From contig CAMZMU010000123.1 of NCBI GenBank assembly GCA_947311845.1, positions 11,959,860-12,023,859 on the forward strand: a DNA stretch of 64,000 nucleotides, given 5' to 3'. A model generated the notes under the pieces. That model searched no databases, was not told the DNA's origin, and was given only the letters and a program-made list of their open reading frames with translations. The stretch is from Poa pratensis (lineage: Eukaryota > Streptophyta > Magnoliopsida > Poales > Poaceae). The translations under genes were made by a program, and so were the position numbers. This document shows positions 18,260 to 30,653 of this stretch, piece by piece; the first letter of the stretch is position 1, and each line of letters opens with the position of its first letter.

Positions 18260-21200
18260 TGTGGCGCCCCGACCCGACTGCTTTACAGTGATGCCGTGTG
18301 TCACCGGCTAAGCGATACAACCGAGGTTACGGGTTTACCAATCCCCGGGCAAAACCTTTGGCAGGCGTTGCTCGGAATTGATCATCGGCAACACAACACC
18401 CCGATTGATGCCTTAACACAGGCACAACTATCAATGCATAATAGAGAGATCAAGACTTGTGGAACAACTGGCACATCACCGACTCTACGACACAAAGCAT
18501 TATAGTTCAACTCATATAATAGAGAAAGATAGCAAATTACAACCAGATGTCACAGACCCAACATTACAACATGCGGAAGCGAATTAAGTTGTTCTAAACA
18601 ACAAGATCCAAATTATGGCCTAAGAGGCCTACAGATAAACATTCAAGCGCCAGCTGTTCCGTGATGTCCCAAGCTGCCAACTGGGAACCCCAGACTACTC
18701 GTCGACGTCCACAAAGAACCCACTTTCGAGATCGGTGAAGTTCTCCTCTGAAACAAAACAAACGACGTTGAGTTCGACGAACTCGCAAGATTAAATATAG
18801 AGCTTTAGCTCGATGAGGCTTTCAAGGTTTTATGCCTGTTTTGCATAAAGCTGATTTTATTTATGAAAACATAACTCCATGGCATCGACTATTCAGAATT
18901 TTTTTAAAAGAGATAAGAAGTAACACTTTTCTTTGATCACCTTTCTCATCATCAACCACTGTACCTGTTCTACCAAGGCACCTCCCCGAATCACCCTCGA
19001 GGAAGCTAACCTTGCATTTTTGAGTAGTACCTTTAGTACTCAGTTTTTAATCATTTCGTTCATGTTATTCTATGATCTTATCGTCCTTTCCCAAGTCGTC
19101 CATAACCGTGGACACGGCTTTTCGAAAAGATTTAACCCTGCAAGGGTGTACAATGTTTGCCAGGCGTACCGTCCGGCCCATTGCCTCTATAATTAGCTCT
19201 CTTCCATGGAAAGCCGGCTGGGTGGGAGCGGCGTCGACTTCTCCCTCGTTAAGGACTAACCCAGGATCATCAGTGAGGACGGGACAGGTTCAGTGCCTCC
19301 AACACCCTGCCCCGCGGCCACTCATTTTCCTACACACCACCATCCTCATCCCAGTTCATACCACCATCATCACGCACGCGCAAATGGAAGCTCAAACTAG
19401 AGTACCCTGGCTAGTCCCTCCCGAGTTATTTAATCTATGAGGGTTCCTGCACTGCGAATGCATAGGCCTCACGCATGGTTGCACGCTCAGTCTTGGTTCA
19501 AGAGGTAAAGAACTCGCACCTAGGCGGCGAGAACGAGACAAAGCACCACAACCACAGTGGCCTCTCATCCCCACCTTTTAAGCATTTTATTACCTGTCAC
19601 CACAATTCCTCCACCATCATCCGAATTTTTCCACATCTGTTTCCAACATGAAATATCCATCGGATGAAAATAAACATTTAACTAAGCATGGCTAAGCATC
19701 AACATAGCATAGTTAGGTAATCTCCGGCCAACCATACAAACCTATGGATAATAGGAGGGAAACAGGTAATGGCATCGGAAACTTAATGCAACTATAGGAT
19801 ACTCTAATCCAATAAAATTGACATTTGGAACCGCATGCAATATTATAGTGGAGAAAATATTTGCGGAAACATAGGATAAGACATGCTCAGAGGGGGGATT
19901 ACGCTTGCCTTGCTCAACGTGCTGGTAGTACGGATCGTCGGGGTATCGCGGTGTAACCCCGGCTGCTTGATCTATCGAAGCATAACAACGGAAGAACAAT
20001 CAATCACCACACATGTTTTAACAAAGCAATGCGCAAACACATGATGACATGACATTTTAAATCCCCGAGAGGAGGATGATTCAATCTATTCAACTTAAAC
20101 GGAGTTCGGATGCTTAGAGGGGCACATCTCGAATATACCGTGGAGCTAAGTAAGGTAGCATCTTTGCGTGTTGATTGGAAAAGATGAAACCCTATGTTTA
20201 ACTTACATATGAATGACATGAGCATGTGAGAGAAGCAGGGTTTAGGTGATTAAATTCATTAGTGCAATCCAAACCAAAGAGTGAGCCGAGAGGGGTGTTG
20301 AAACAGGTTCATGGAGTATCCGGATTCAAATCCGGAAAATTCCGGATTTGGTACCGGGAGCATTCCGGTTTCAGGTCCGGATAATTCCGGGTTTGGCACC
20401 GGAAAAATAGAATCCGGAATTATTTCCGGGCCAATTCCGGGTGTATACCGGGCGAAACTTGGTGAGTCCAGTAGCCATTTTCTCGTCCGGAAGAAAATCC
20501 GGAAAATTCCGGGAATTGCACCGGATTCTTCCAACGCGACGGAGAGCTACGGCGAATCGACGAACAAGAGGGGGAGGGGACGGAGATGTCCAGTAGGTTC
20601 GTGTGCTCACCCTAAGCACGTAGGAGACGACGGCGAGGTCGGAGGTGGACCGGAATGGCGGGAATCGCTCGGCGACACGGCAGCCGTGGTCGGAGAAGAA
20701 CGGGCTCGTGCGCGACAATGCGGGCGAGCAGGCTCGATTCCTTTGGCGAGGTTGCAGAGGAGATCACGGCGGAGCTGGTGGTGGTCTTCGATTTGCTCGG
20801 GGGCTCCTCAATCACCGGCGTCGAGCTCGGCCATGGCGCGGCGGTGTGGAGCTCGCGGGGGGAAAGAAATGGGGAGAGAGGGCAGGTGAGCGAGTGGGGG
20901 ATGGGGAGCAGCGCGCGGTGGGGGCCTCCTCTTCTCCTCGACGCGGCAGGAGGGCGCGGGGCGCAGGGGCGCGGCCACGGCGACGAGCGGGCGCGGCTCG
21001 AGCAGCTCGCTCGGTCGCTACAGGGAAGAAGACGCAGCTTTTGCAAAAAAAACCTGGAACTTTTGTTTCCATCACGGATAGGTCCTTTTCTGAATTAAAT
21101 TTAAAACCTGTTGCTTTAGGTATTTAATTAGGGCACTTAGACATTTTAGAAAAATATGAGAAAATTCTTGTAGCCTCCCAACAGCATGTAGAAGCACCAC

Positions 21201-21556
21201 AAAATTGGGGTTGCAAAATAAAATAGTTTGGACAACATTTGTTTATAGGTTCGATTATGGCATTTCTCTAAATTCAAAATGTTGCTCCTTTAGTAATTTT
21301 TAGAGAAAGTGCAAAATAATATTTTGAACTCTTGGAACTTCCTCGACAAATATGAGATGTCAAAGTAATTTTGTTTTGCAAGTTTGAGTGCCTTCATTGT
21401 TTTGAGATTTGTTGAGCAAGTTTGGCATTTTGTTTTAAATGATGCCAAACCAATTAGTGTGTTGTTTAGCAACTTAAAATGGATGCCATGATGCAATGAA
21501 CACAAAAGCGAAAATTTTACTCAGGTTTTTAGGTTCTCAAACTTTGGGCTGTTACA
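18260..21556 (-). repeat. 3' LTR of the gypsy element (full-length, 3.3 kb)
   Basis: Bounded by TG..CA on the minus strand, with the element interior to its right. It contains a GC-rich part (20560-21010), an array of 16 CCGG sites (20320-20524) and a segment (19025-20145) that is absent from the other LTR. Confidence 0.93.
20320..20524. repeat. CCGG array in LTR (16 sites in 205 bp)
   Basis: Sixteen CCGG tetranucleotides spaced about 13-14 bp on average, most within TTCCGGR or ATCCGGAW words in both orientations. The same array is present in the other LTR (27501-27705), where two of the 16 sites are lost, one by CC to TT change. Such a density of CpG/CCG sites in an AT-rich context is unusual. 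It may be a methylation-sensitive or protein-binding regulatory block of the LTR. Confidence 0.85.
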
Positions 21557-21573
21557 ATTCTACCCCCTTACAG
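21557..21573 (-). other. Polypurine tract of the gypsy element
   Basis: Read on the minus strand, AAGGGGGTAGAAT lies directly upstream of the 3' LTR start TGTAACAGCC, as expected for the plus-strand primer of reverse transcription. Confidence 0.8.
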
Positions 21574-21590
21574 GAATCTCGTCCCGAGAT

Positions 21591-24500
21591 TCTAAGATTG
21601 CGGAAAGAAGTCGGGATACTCCTCACGAAGACTAGACTCTCTTTCCCAAGTTGCTTCTTCCTCGGAATGGTGAGACCATTGAACTTTGAGGAACTTGGTA
21701 GTCTTGTTACGGGTCTTCCTTTCGGCTTCATCCAGGACACGGATAGGATGCTCGCGATAAGTGAGATCTTCCTGGAGATCTAGCTCTCATGATTGACCCC
21801 ATGGATAGGATCTTTGAAACACCGGCGAAGTTGGGAGACATGAAACACATCATGTACATTTGGGAAGATGACCGGTAACTCCAACTTATACGAAAGATCT
21901 CCTCGCTTGGCCAGAACGGTGAAAGGGCCAACATAGCGAGGGGCCAATTTCCCTTTGATACCGAAGCGGCGAACGCCACGAAGGGGAGAGACGCGGAGAT
22001 AAGCTTTATCACCAATTTCATAGTGAATTTCCTGATGGTGCTTATCATAGTAGCTCTTCTGCCTAGACTGAGCAATCTTCAGATTCTCTCTATGATTCTA
22101 ACCTTCTCCTCAGCTTCATTGATCACATCCGGACCAAAGAGTGCTCTCTCCGGTCTCGGACCAATTTAGAGGAGTGCGGCATTTTCTTCCATAGAGAACC
22201 TCGAATGGAGCCATGCCCAGACTAGCTTGATAGCTATTGTTGTAGGAGAACTCCGCGAAAGGGAGATACTTTTCCCAACCCTTGCCAAAAGAGATTACAC
22301 ATGCCCGAAGCATGTCTTCCAAACTTGGTTCACTCTTTCGGTCTGACCATCAGTTTGAGGATGGTAGGCGGTACTGAAGTTGAGACGGGACCCCATAGCA
22401 GTTTGGAAACTCTGCCAAAACTTGGATACAAAGATACTTCCACGGTCCGATATGATCCTCAGAGGGACCCCATGCAATGGAACAATACGAGCCATATATA
22501 AGTCAGCAAGTTGACTTGCCCGTATATCATCACGGACTGGTAGGAAGTGAGCAACCTTGGACAGTCGATCAATGATTACCCAGATTGCATTGTTGCCCTT
22601 TTGAGATCGGGGAAACCCGGTGATGAAGTCCATACCGATTTCATCCCATTTCCACTCGGGACTGCAATAGGGCGAAGAGTGCCGGCAGGCCTTTGATGTT
22701 CAGCCTTTACCCGTCGACAGGTGTCGCATTCAGCAACATACTTGGCAATTTCTCGTTTCATCCGAGTCCACCAGAATTGTGGTCGAAGGTCTTGGTACAT
22801 TTTGGTACTACCGGGATGAATAGAGAGAGGAGATTCATGAGCTTCTTGGAGGATCAGCTCCCTCAATTTTCGTTTCTTTGGCACTACCAAGCGGTCACCA
22901 AAATAAACAACTCCGGATTCATTGACAGAAAAACATTTGGCCTTCCCGCTAGCAATGTTCTCCTTGATTTTTAATACCCTTGTCACGGGTTTGAGCTTCC
23001 TTAATCTGGTCTACAAGAGTAGATTTGATCTCCAGATTTGCAAGGTAGCCAGAGGGAACATTTCTAAGTTCAAACGAGAGAACTCTTCATGGAGGGCAGG
23101 TTGGGCCTTTTCAATCATCAGATTGTTGCAATAGGACTTCCGACTTAGCGCGTCAGCCACGACGTTTGCTTTGCCGGGTTGATAGTTCAGACTCACATCA
23201 TAGTCCTTGATTAACTCCAACCAACGCCTTTGCCTGAGATTTAAATCCGGCTGGGTGAAGAGGTACTTCAGACTCTTGTGATCCGAGAAATCTCGCAACG
23301 GTTACCAAACAGGTATGGTCTCCATTGCTTCAAAGCATAGACCACCGCGGCAAGTTCTAGATCATGAGTTGGGTATTGTGCTCATGCGGCTTCAATTGGC
23401 GAGAGCATATGCCACCACATGGCCATCTTGCATTAGCACACAGCCCAAGCCTTGCAGAGAGGCGTCACAGAAGACGACGAAATCCTTGCTTGTGTCCGGC
23501 AGGACAAGCACAGGAGCGGACGTGAGTTTGGCTTTCAGTGTTTTGAAGCTCTCTTCAGCTTCGGCCGTCCATACGAACTTTTTATCCTTCTTGAGAAGGT
23601 CAGTCAGAGCCTTGGCTATCTTGGAGAAACCTTCGATGAATCGGCGGTAGTAACCTGCCAATCCGAGAAAGCTACGATGTCCTTGACTGACATTGGAGTT
23701 TTCCAATCCAAAATGGACTGAATCTTGTCGGGAATGACAGCCACACCATTAGCGGATATCACATGACCAAGGAAGACAAGATTATCCAACCAAACTCACA
23801 CTTGGAGAACTTGGCATAGAGGCGGTGTTCTCGAAGTCGTGTCAGAACCAACCGAAGATGTTCGGCATGCTCTTCATCGGTTTTGGAATAAACGAGGATG
23901 TCATCGATGTAAATGACGACAAACTTGTCAAGATAATCCATGAAGATGGAGTTCATGAGCCTCATGAAAGTAGCTGGAGCATTGGTGAGACCAAAGGACA
24001 TGACGGTATACTCATATGAGCCATAGCGAGTAACAAATGCCGTCTTTGGATATCCTCCTTTCTGATCTTGATCTGATGGTATCCTGACCTCAGATCCATC
24101 TTGGAGAATACGTTGCACCAGCTAACTGATCCAACAGATCATTGATGGGGAATAGGATACTTGTTCTTGATTGTCACCGCATTCAACGGTATAGTCAGAG
24201 ACTAGACGAGGCACGGTAGAATCTCTCTTTTGACAAAGAGTACCGGACAACCCCAAGGTGAACTGCTAGGCTGAATGAAATCCTTCGCTAACAGCTGATC
24301 AATTTGCTCTTTCAACAGAGCCAACTCTTCCACCGGCATACGGTAGGGCTTCTTGGAAATCGGAGCGGTACCGGGAAGTAGATCTATGACAAACTCCACA
24401 CTTCGGTCAGGAGGCATGCCAGGCAATTCTTCCGGGAAGGGAAGTCACACACCACGTGTATGTCCTGGATTTCAGGAGGGGATTCGCCTTCCATAAAGCA

Positions 24501-24929
24501 AAGGAGGATCTCGGTGAGTTGGGTATGATGAAGATGGAGGTCTTGAGAGTGCAGACCAATACTCACAATGTCACGGAAGAACTAGTCACGGTAATGGTCT
24601 TGGCAGCACAGTCGAGATTAGCCCGGTATTTGGCTAGCCAGTTCATGCCCAGTATGACATCAATGCCACTTGACCTCAGAGCTACCAAAGAAAGGAAAGA
24701 CGAGTAACCTATATAATCTGGACCTCAGGAGTAACACCATCGGTTCGCCATTTAGAGCCAGGTGTGGAGATCACCAAGGGATGGCTCATCTTCTCGAACG
24801 GTATGTTGTGGTCTTTTGCAAACGCTATAGATATGAATGAATGCGATGCTCCAGAGTCAAACAAAACTGTAGCTGAATTGCCGTTGATTCGTAACTCACC
24901 CATGAGGACGCCGGGGTCCTCTTCAGCTT
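21591..24929 (-). pseudogene. gypsy pol (PR-RT-RNaseH-INT-chromodomain), degenerate
   Basis: The polyprotein of the retrotransposon runs leftwards. Visible in order are: protease VLFDSGASHSF (about 24,860); RT start [15 protein letters not shown] (about 24,390); RT catalytic [10 protein letters not shown] (about 23,910); RNase [14 protein letters not shown] (about 23,470); integrase zinc-binding His-His..CDTC (22,680-22,860); integrase core with FITGFP, ISDRGSIF and YHPQTDGQTER (22,300-22,630); and a C-terminal chromodomain-like WSHHSEEEATWERE segment before the stop at 21591. The frame changes several times (for example near 24,430, 24,120, 23,390, 22,580 and 22,100) and includes stops, so the gene is broken. 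These enzymes copy element RNA into DNA and insert it into chromatin. Confidence 0.9.
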
Positions 24930-25975
24930 CTTCAGCAGAGACGTGGTTCAGGCGACCACGCACAATAGGTCCAGCCTTGCCAGCTGGTGGGGGGCTCGTG
25001 CAGGAGTTCCCGTGATAGGTGCCTTCTGGGGGCACTCCCTGGAGTAGTGGCCAGCCTGGCCACAGGCGTAGCAAGTGAGTCCAGGTGGAGCAGGTAGTGA
25101 GGACGATACCCACTTCCGCTTGACCCAAATGTCGAAGTAGTGGGGCGCGGAGGTGGTGGCCTGTATCCCGCGGCCCTCGGCATGAATGGAGCACGCGGCA
25201 CAGCGCTGTAGGGAACAAACACCCTGCGCTTCTTGCTCTCAGAACCCGAGGAACTCTGGTGGTCCCCGTGTGCTGGCCTCTTGGAAGCCTCAAGTTCCTT
25301 TCTTCCCTGCTCAAGAGTAAGAGCCTGGTTGAACAGCTCCTGGTAGGTCTGGAACCTGAAGGGCAACAACTCATAGCGGAGCTGCGGCGAAGACCCTTGC
25401 GGAACAGCTCTTGCTTGTCAGCATCAGTGGTCACGTCCCTTGGGGCGTAACGAGAGAGATGGTTGAATTCACAACCATAAGTGCGGAGGTCCATACGTCC
25501 CTGTTGCAAATCCAGGAACTCCCTCCTCTTCAAATCCATGATCGGCTGAGGGATGTAAGCCGCACGGAAGGCAGTGCGGAAATCAGCCCAAGTGAAGACA
25601 TGGTTGGCTGGAAACAAAGCCACATGGCTTTCCCACCAACAGCCAGCTGCACCAACCAAGAGGTAGGTGGCGAAGTTGACTTGTTCAGCCACTGGGACAT
25701 GCAGCGCGGAGAACTTGCGCTCCAAGGCGAAGCCAATCATCAGCTTCCAGTGGCTCCTTAGCATCAGCAAAGGTGGGTGGCTGCGAGCGCAGGAACTCAG
25801 TGAGAGTGTTGCAGCCATTCCTCTGTGCATTCTGCTGCACCAACTGCTCAAGCAGCGCTCATTGCGCCCAGTTCTCCTCAATGGCCATCAAGACCTGAGC
25901 CATCGAGGGTGGTGGCGGCAGATCATCCTCATCATTGTTGTGGTTACCGCGGCCTCCGCGGCCTCCTCGAGCCAT
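24930..25975 (-). pseudogene. gypsy gag, degenerate
   Basis: Starts at the ATG at 25975 (MARGGRGGRGNHNNDEDD). It continues through the capsid region (FSALHVPVAEQVNFATYLL, CWWESHVAL, FKRREFLDL-type segment) to a CCHC zinc knuckle (CYACGQAGHYSREC) at about 25,050-25,085. A premature TGA occurs about 39 codons in, and at least two frame changes follow (near 25,740 and 25,370). Gag forms the particle in which the element RNA is reverse-transcribed. Confidence 0.88.
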
Positions 25976-26547
25976 TCTGGAGATTTGACAATGACACAGT
26001 TAGTATCTTTCTCCGAATGGTTGAACAATAGCATTAGCGTCTACTCAAGTACACAGACTAGGGACGATAATACATTGTGTAACAACTAACAAGGGATCAA
26101 CAAGATAGAACTTGGGTCAAAGATCAGCATCATGTACTACTAGCGTGGGATTCAAATAGTTAAGAAACCACGTGATTCAACACACTCTAGTTGGCACAAT
26201 CCGGGACCTTCTGTTCAAGTCCTTGGGTTAAAACCCAACAAAGGAATAAGTGATCAGACTCAGTAGAAACATCTGAGTTGATTTGGGATTGCAACGCAGC
26301 GGGAGCAACTGGACACATAACACTAAAGGTAGAACCCAACCCGTTTCTCATCTTTTATAAAACTTAGATCACGAGGATAAAACTTTAAACTCAAATCGAG
26401 GTAAGATTGCTCCGAGATTAGAGGGTAACCAGATAAGGAGTAAAAAGAATCCTAAGATGGTTTTCACAACTCATTTTTAGGTTAAAATATTTTCACAAAC
26501 ACTAGACTCAACGTCGACCAGTAGAAGGGTTTCCTACAGGCAGTACT
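25976..26547 (-). other. gypsy 5' leader (non-coding)
   Basis: Untranslated leader between primer site and gag ATG. No reading frame of note. Confidence 0.6.
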
Positions 26548-26560
26548 GCTCTGATACCAA
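26548..26560 (-). other. Primer-binding site (initiator tRNA-Met type)
   Basis: On the minus strand TTGGTATCAGAGC lies two bases inside the 5' LTR end, the classical site complementary to the 3' end of initiator methionine tRNA. Confidence 0.9.
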
Positions 26561-26562
26561 CT

Positions 26563-28744
26563 TGTGGCGCCCCGACCCGACTGCTATACAGTGATGCTGT
26601 GTGTCACCGGTTAAGCGATACAACCGGAGGTTACGGGTTTACCAATCCCCGGCCAAAACCTTTGGCAGGCGTTGCTCGGAATTGATCATCGGCAACGCAA
26701 CACCCCGATTGATGCCTTAACACAGGCACAACTATCAATGCATAATAGAGAGATCAAGACTTGTGGAACAACTGGCACATCACAGACTCTACGACACAAA
26801 GCATTATAGTTCAACTCTTATAATAGAGAAAGATAGCAAATTACAACCAGAGGTCACAGACCCAACATTACAACATGCGGAAGCGAATTAAGTTGTTCTA
26901 AACAACAAGATCCAAATTATGGCCTAAGAGGCCTACAGATAAACATTCAAGCGCCAGCTGTTCCGGGATGTCCCAAGCTGCCACCTGGGAACCCCAGACT
27001 ACTCGTCGACGTCCACAAAGAACCCACCTTCGAGGTCGGTGAAGTCCTCCTCTGAAACAAAACAAACGACGTTGAGTTCGACGAACTCGCAAGATTAAAT
27101 ATAGAGCTTTAGCTCGATGAGGCTTTCAAGTTTTATGGCTGTTTTGCATAAAGCTGATTTTATTTATGAAAACATAACTCCATGGCATCGACTATCAGAA
27201 TATTTTTAAAAGAGGTAAGAAGTAACTCTTTTCTTTGATCACCTTTCTCATCATCAACCACTGTACCTGTTCTACCAAGGCACCTCCCCGAATCACCCTC
27301 GAGGAAGCTAACCTTGCATTCTTGAGCTAAGTAAGGTAGCATCTTTGCGTGTTGATTGGAAAAGATGAAACCCTATGTTTAACTTACATATGAATGACAT
27401 GAGCATGTGAGAGAGGCAGGGTTTAGGTGATTAAATTCATTAGTGCAATCCAAACCAAAGAGTGAGCCGAGAGGGGTGTTGAAACAGGTTCATGGAGTAT
27501 CCGGATTCAAATCCGGAAAATTCCGGATTCGGTACCGGGAGCATTCCGGTTTCAGGTCCGGATAATTCCGGGTTTGGCACCGGAAAAATAGAATTTGGAA
27601 TTATTTCCGGGTCAATTCCGGGTGTATACCGGGCGAAACTTGGTGAGTCCAGTAGCCATTTTCTCGTCCGGAAGAAAATCCGGAAAATTGCGGGAATTGC
27701 ACCGGATTCTTCCAACGCGACGGAGAGCTATGGCGAATCGACGAACAAGAGGGAGAGGGAGGGGACGGAGATGTCCAGTAGGTTCGTGTGCTCACCCTAA
27801 GCACGTAGGAGACGACGGCGAGGTCGGAGGTGGACCGGAACGGCGGGAATCGCTCGGCGACGCGGCGGCCGTGGTCGGAGAAGAACGGGCTCGTGCGTGA
27901 CAATGCGGGCGAGCAGGCTCGATTCCTTTGGCGAGGTTGCAGAGGAGATCACGGCGGAGCTGGTGGTGGTCTTCGATTTGCTCGGGGGCTCCTCAATCAC
28001 CAGCGTCGAACTCGGCCATGGCGCGGCGGTGTGGAGCTCGCGGGGAGAAAGAAATGGGGAGAGAGGGCAGGTGAGCGAGTGGGGATGGGGAGCAGCGCGC
28101 GGTGGGGGCCTCCTCTTCTCCTCGACGCGGCAGGAGGGCGCGGGGCGCAGGGGCGCGGCCACGGCGACGAGCGGGCGCGGCTCGAGCAGCTCGCTCGGTC
28201 GCTACAGGGAAGAAGACGCAGCTTTTGCAAAAACCCCCCTGGAACTTTTGTTTCCATCACGGATAGGTCATTTTCTGAATTAAATTTAAAACCTGTTGCT
28301 TTAGGTATTTAATTAGGGCACTTAGACATTTTAGAAAAATATGAGAAATTCTTGTAGCCTCCCAACAGCATGTAGAAGCACCACAAAAATTGGGGTTGCA
28401 AAATAAAATAGTTTGTACAACATTTGTTCATAGGGTTCGATTATGGCATTTCTCTAAATTCAAAATGTTGCTCCTTTAGTAATTTTTAGAGAAAGTGCAA
28501 AATAATATTTTGAACTCTTGGAACTTCCTCGACAAATATGAGATGTCAAAGTAATTTTGTTTTGCAAGTTTTAGTGCCTTCATTGTTTTGAGATTTGTTG
28601 GAGCTAGTTTGGCATTTTGTTTTTAAATGATGCCAAACCAATTTGGGTGTTGTTTGGCAACTTAAAATGGATGCCACGATGCAATGAACACAAAAGCGAA
28701 AATTTTACTCAGGTTTTTAGGTTCTCAAACTTTGGGCTGTTACA
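26563..28744 (-). repeat. 5' LTR of the gypsy element (2.2 kb, internal deletion)
   Basis: Matches the 3' LTR from end to end except that the equivalent of 19025-20145 is missing; the junction is at about 27,328. Both deletion borders in the intact LTR carry GAG, leaving one GAG at the junction. LTRs are identical at insertion, so the loss happened afterwards. Confidence 0.93.
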
Positions 28745-28749
28745 GTATT

Positions 28750-30333
28750 AAGGGCATCTCACTTCTTATATTTGCTTCACCACTCAATTAATTCATTAAA
28801 CTACATTTTGGTCATGCACTTAGAAAACTGATGCAAAGAAAACGATAAGAAAAATTACACACTTAAATAGAAACACAACTCTCTTGAGTGCTCCTACAAG
28901 TTCGATCAATACTTTCTCTGTCTACTTATATTCATTGCCTAAATTATTGATCTTCTCTGTTGACTTCTCTAGCTTGCACATTTTCTTATCTGCCTCCACA
29001 ATTTTGGACATTGCGCCCCAACATTCACTACATTTATCTCGATCAATATATGGATGTACTATTTTCCCCCATACCAAAACACACAGCCTTTTTACATAAC
29101 ATTAAGCAAACAATGAGTTTCCAATTGCACCAACACAAGTTTGCACACACTTTGTCCATTTCACACGTGTAGAAAATCCATCCGAGATGTTTGTACGTGT
29201 TTGAAATCAAACATGAGGGCTGAACCCGGCGACCGTCGTACATGGATGTGTTAGGGGTCGACTGATCAGTGAGGCGACCTACCTCAAGAAGGCACAGAGC
29301 GGTCTGGGTTGTTACGCAGTTCGGTCCCCGACAAATCGCGTAGAAACATTACGGTGTTGAGGCCTGGGTTCGTCGATTCCAACGACAGCGGTAGTGGGCG
29401 TAGCTTTGTCGATTTAGGCGACAACGATAAGCCACAACCGAATCAAAGTGGGGGAGTAGCGCGGCGGGTGCTACGAGGTGTCGGCGGTGGCACGTGGTGG
29501 CCGGTGGAGGCAAGGAGGAAGGTGTCATAGTAGATGCATCTGAGCGGGGGAGAGCGACGGCCGAAGAGGAGGGAATTGTTTTCCATCGTCGGGTCGGTAG
29601 ATGAGTAATTTTTTTTCCTCCTCTAAAAGTTAGGAGGGTTCGGCTAGGTGCGCTTTACCGTTTAAAACAAAAAATTTACCTCTCTAAACGGTTTTGAAGG
29701 ATCGGCGCCCTAATCACATTTAAGGCGGGTACCCACAGAATTGCTTGGTCCCATTCTAGAAACTAGGAGCCACATTTGCACGACGTTTGGACAGTATAAT
29801 CAGAGATGAACTGGACCCAGATCTTCTCCAAATCCTGTACTGCACCACATAAATACACAAGCCCTGTCAGGCTCGTGTTCTGTCAAAATCAATCATCTAT
29901 TCATATTCAGGGACACACAACGCAGCACATCGTCTTCGTCCGATTTAAATATTGACACACTCAGACACAGTCACGCTCACGCACCATCGCCCGGGCGATC
30001 TCATTGAACAATGAGTATATACTCCGCATGCTCATTGCCTTTGGCGCCTTTCACTACCAGCTTCTCGTTTCTCCATGAACTGAAAAGAAAAATACAATAA
30101 AACGGGTACTGCTTCCGGTTCTTGCTTCATGCTACTGATCACTCCCATCTTATCCCGGCCGCTGGTGCTGTACTATCGCCATCATCACCACCGTAGCTTT
30201 CTCGCGGCCATGCACGACGATAGCTTTTTTGCTTCCCCGAAAATTGTTTGAAGTTCCGTGTACCATTCATGTCGTTAAATGAGCTAGGACACCAGCTCAA
30301 AACTCAGCTTGTTCTCTATCATATCCGTCCCTC
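28750..30333. other. Low-copy stretch, no supported gene
   Basis: Continuation of the sequence interrupted at 18254. It includes a Cys-rich minus frame (29043-29243) vaguely like a GRF-type finger, a G-rich segment 29460-29530, and a CATAAATAC box near 29850 followed by a C-rich leader-like region and an ATG at 30011 with only a short frame. None is sufficient for a gene call. Confidence 0.3.
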
Positions 30334-30336
30334 TAA

Positions 30337-30650
30337 GGGCATCAACTATGTATATAGCAAAACTTGTCTATAAGCTGGGACCCACTTACAACACCATAAG
30401 CTAATTGATTATACCACTATGTATGTGGCCAACTTGTCCATAAGCTGGGACCCACGTTTATGGTAAAAGTACACACATGCAAGAAAGATGAGAGAAAGTA
30501 AAATGTTTTTTATTGCTTATAGACAACCCACAAGCTTATGGGTCACCCTTAAGAAAATTTTCTTATAGACAAGCTCCACTATGTATATGTTCATCCACAA
30601 GGACTACTTTTTGCTTATGGATCTCCTTATGGACAACATAGTGGATGCCC
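30337..30650. mobile_element. Tourist/Harbinger-type MITE, TSD TAA
   Basis: A 314-bp element with termini GGGCATCAACTATGT and complement GGGCATCCACTATGTTG, flanked by TAA at 30334-30336 and 30651-30653. A 3-bp TAA/TTA duplication with GGG-type ends fits PIF/Harbinger MITEs. Internal sub-repeats TTGTC(C/T)ATAAGCTGGGACCCAC occur twice (about 30,368 and 30,435). Confidence 0.85.
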
Positions 30651-30653
30651 TAA

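Larger units (their letters stand above)
18260..28744 (-). mobile_element. Ty3/gypsy LTR retrotransposon (chromovirus, Tekay-like), 10.5 kb
   Basis: A complete element in minus orientation, flanked by the 5-bp duplication GTATT (18255-18259 and 28745-28749). Its LTRs start TGTAACAGCC and end GGGCGCCACA. In element order from right to left are the 5' LTR (26563-28744), an initiator-Met type primer site, leader, gag with zinc knuckle, protease, reverse transcriptase, RNase H, integrase with a chromodomain-like tail, purine tract and 3' LTR (18260-21556). The order PR-RT-RH-INT and the chromodomain-like end place it in the chromoviruses, and the 3-kb LTR suits the Tekay/Del lineage. The reading frames carry several stops and frameshifts, so it is not autonomous now. 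The LTRs look about 97 percent alike apart from one large deletion. Confidence 0.95.

Noticed and set aside
29043..29243. Cys-rich minus frame resembling a GRF-type zinc finger
   Set aside because: Only a loose pattern of Cys and aromatic residues; no flanking transposon or gene context.
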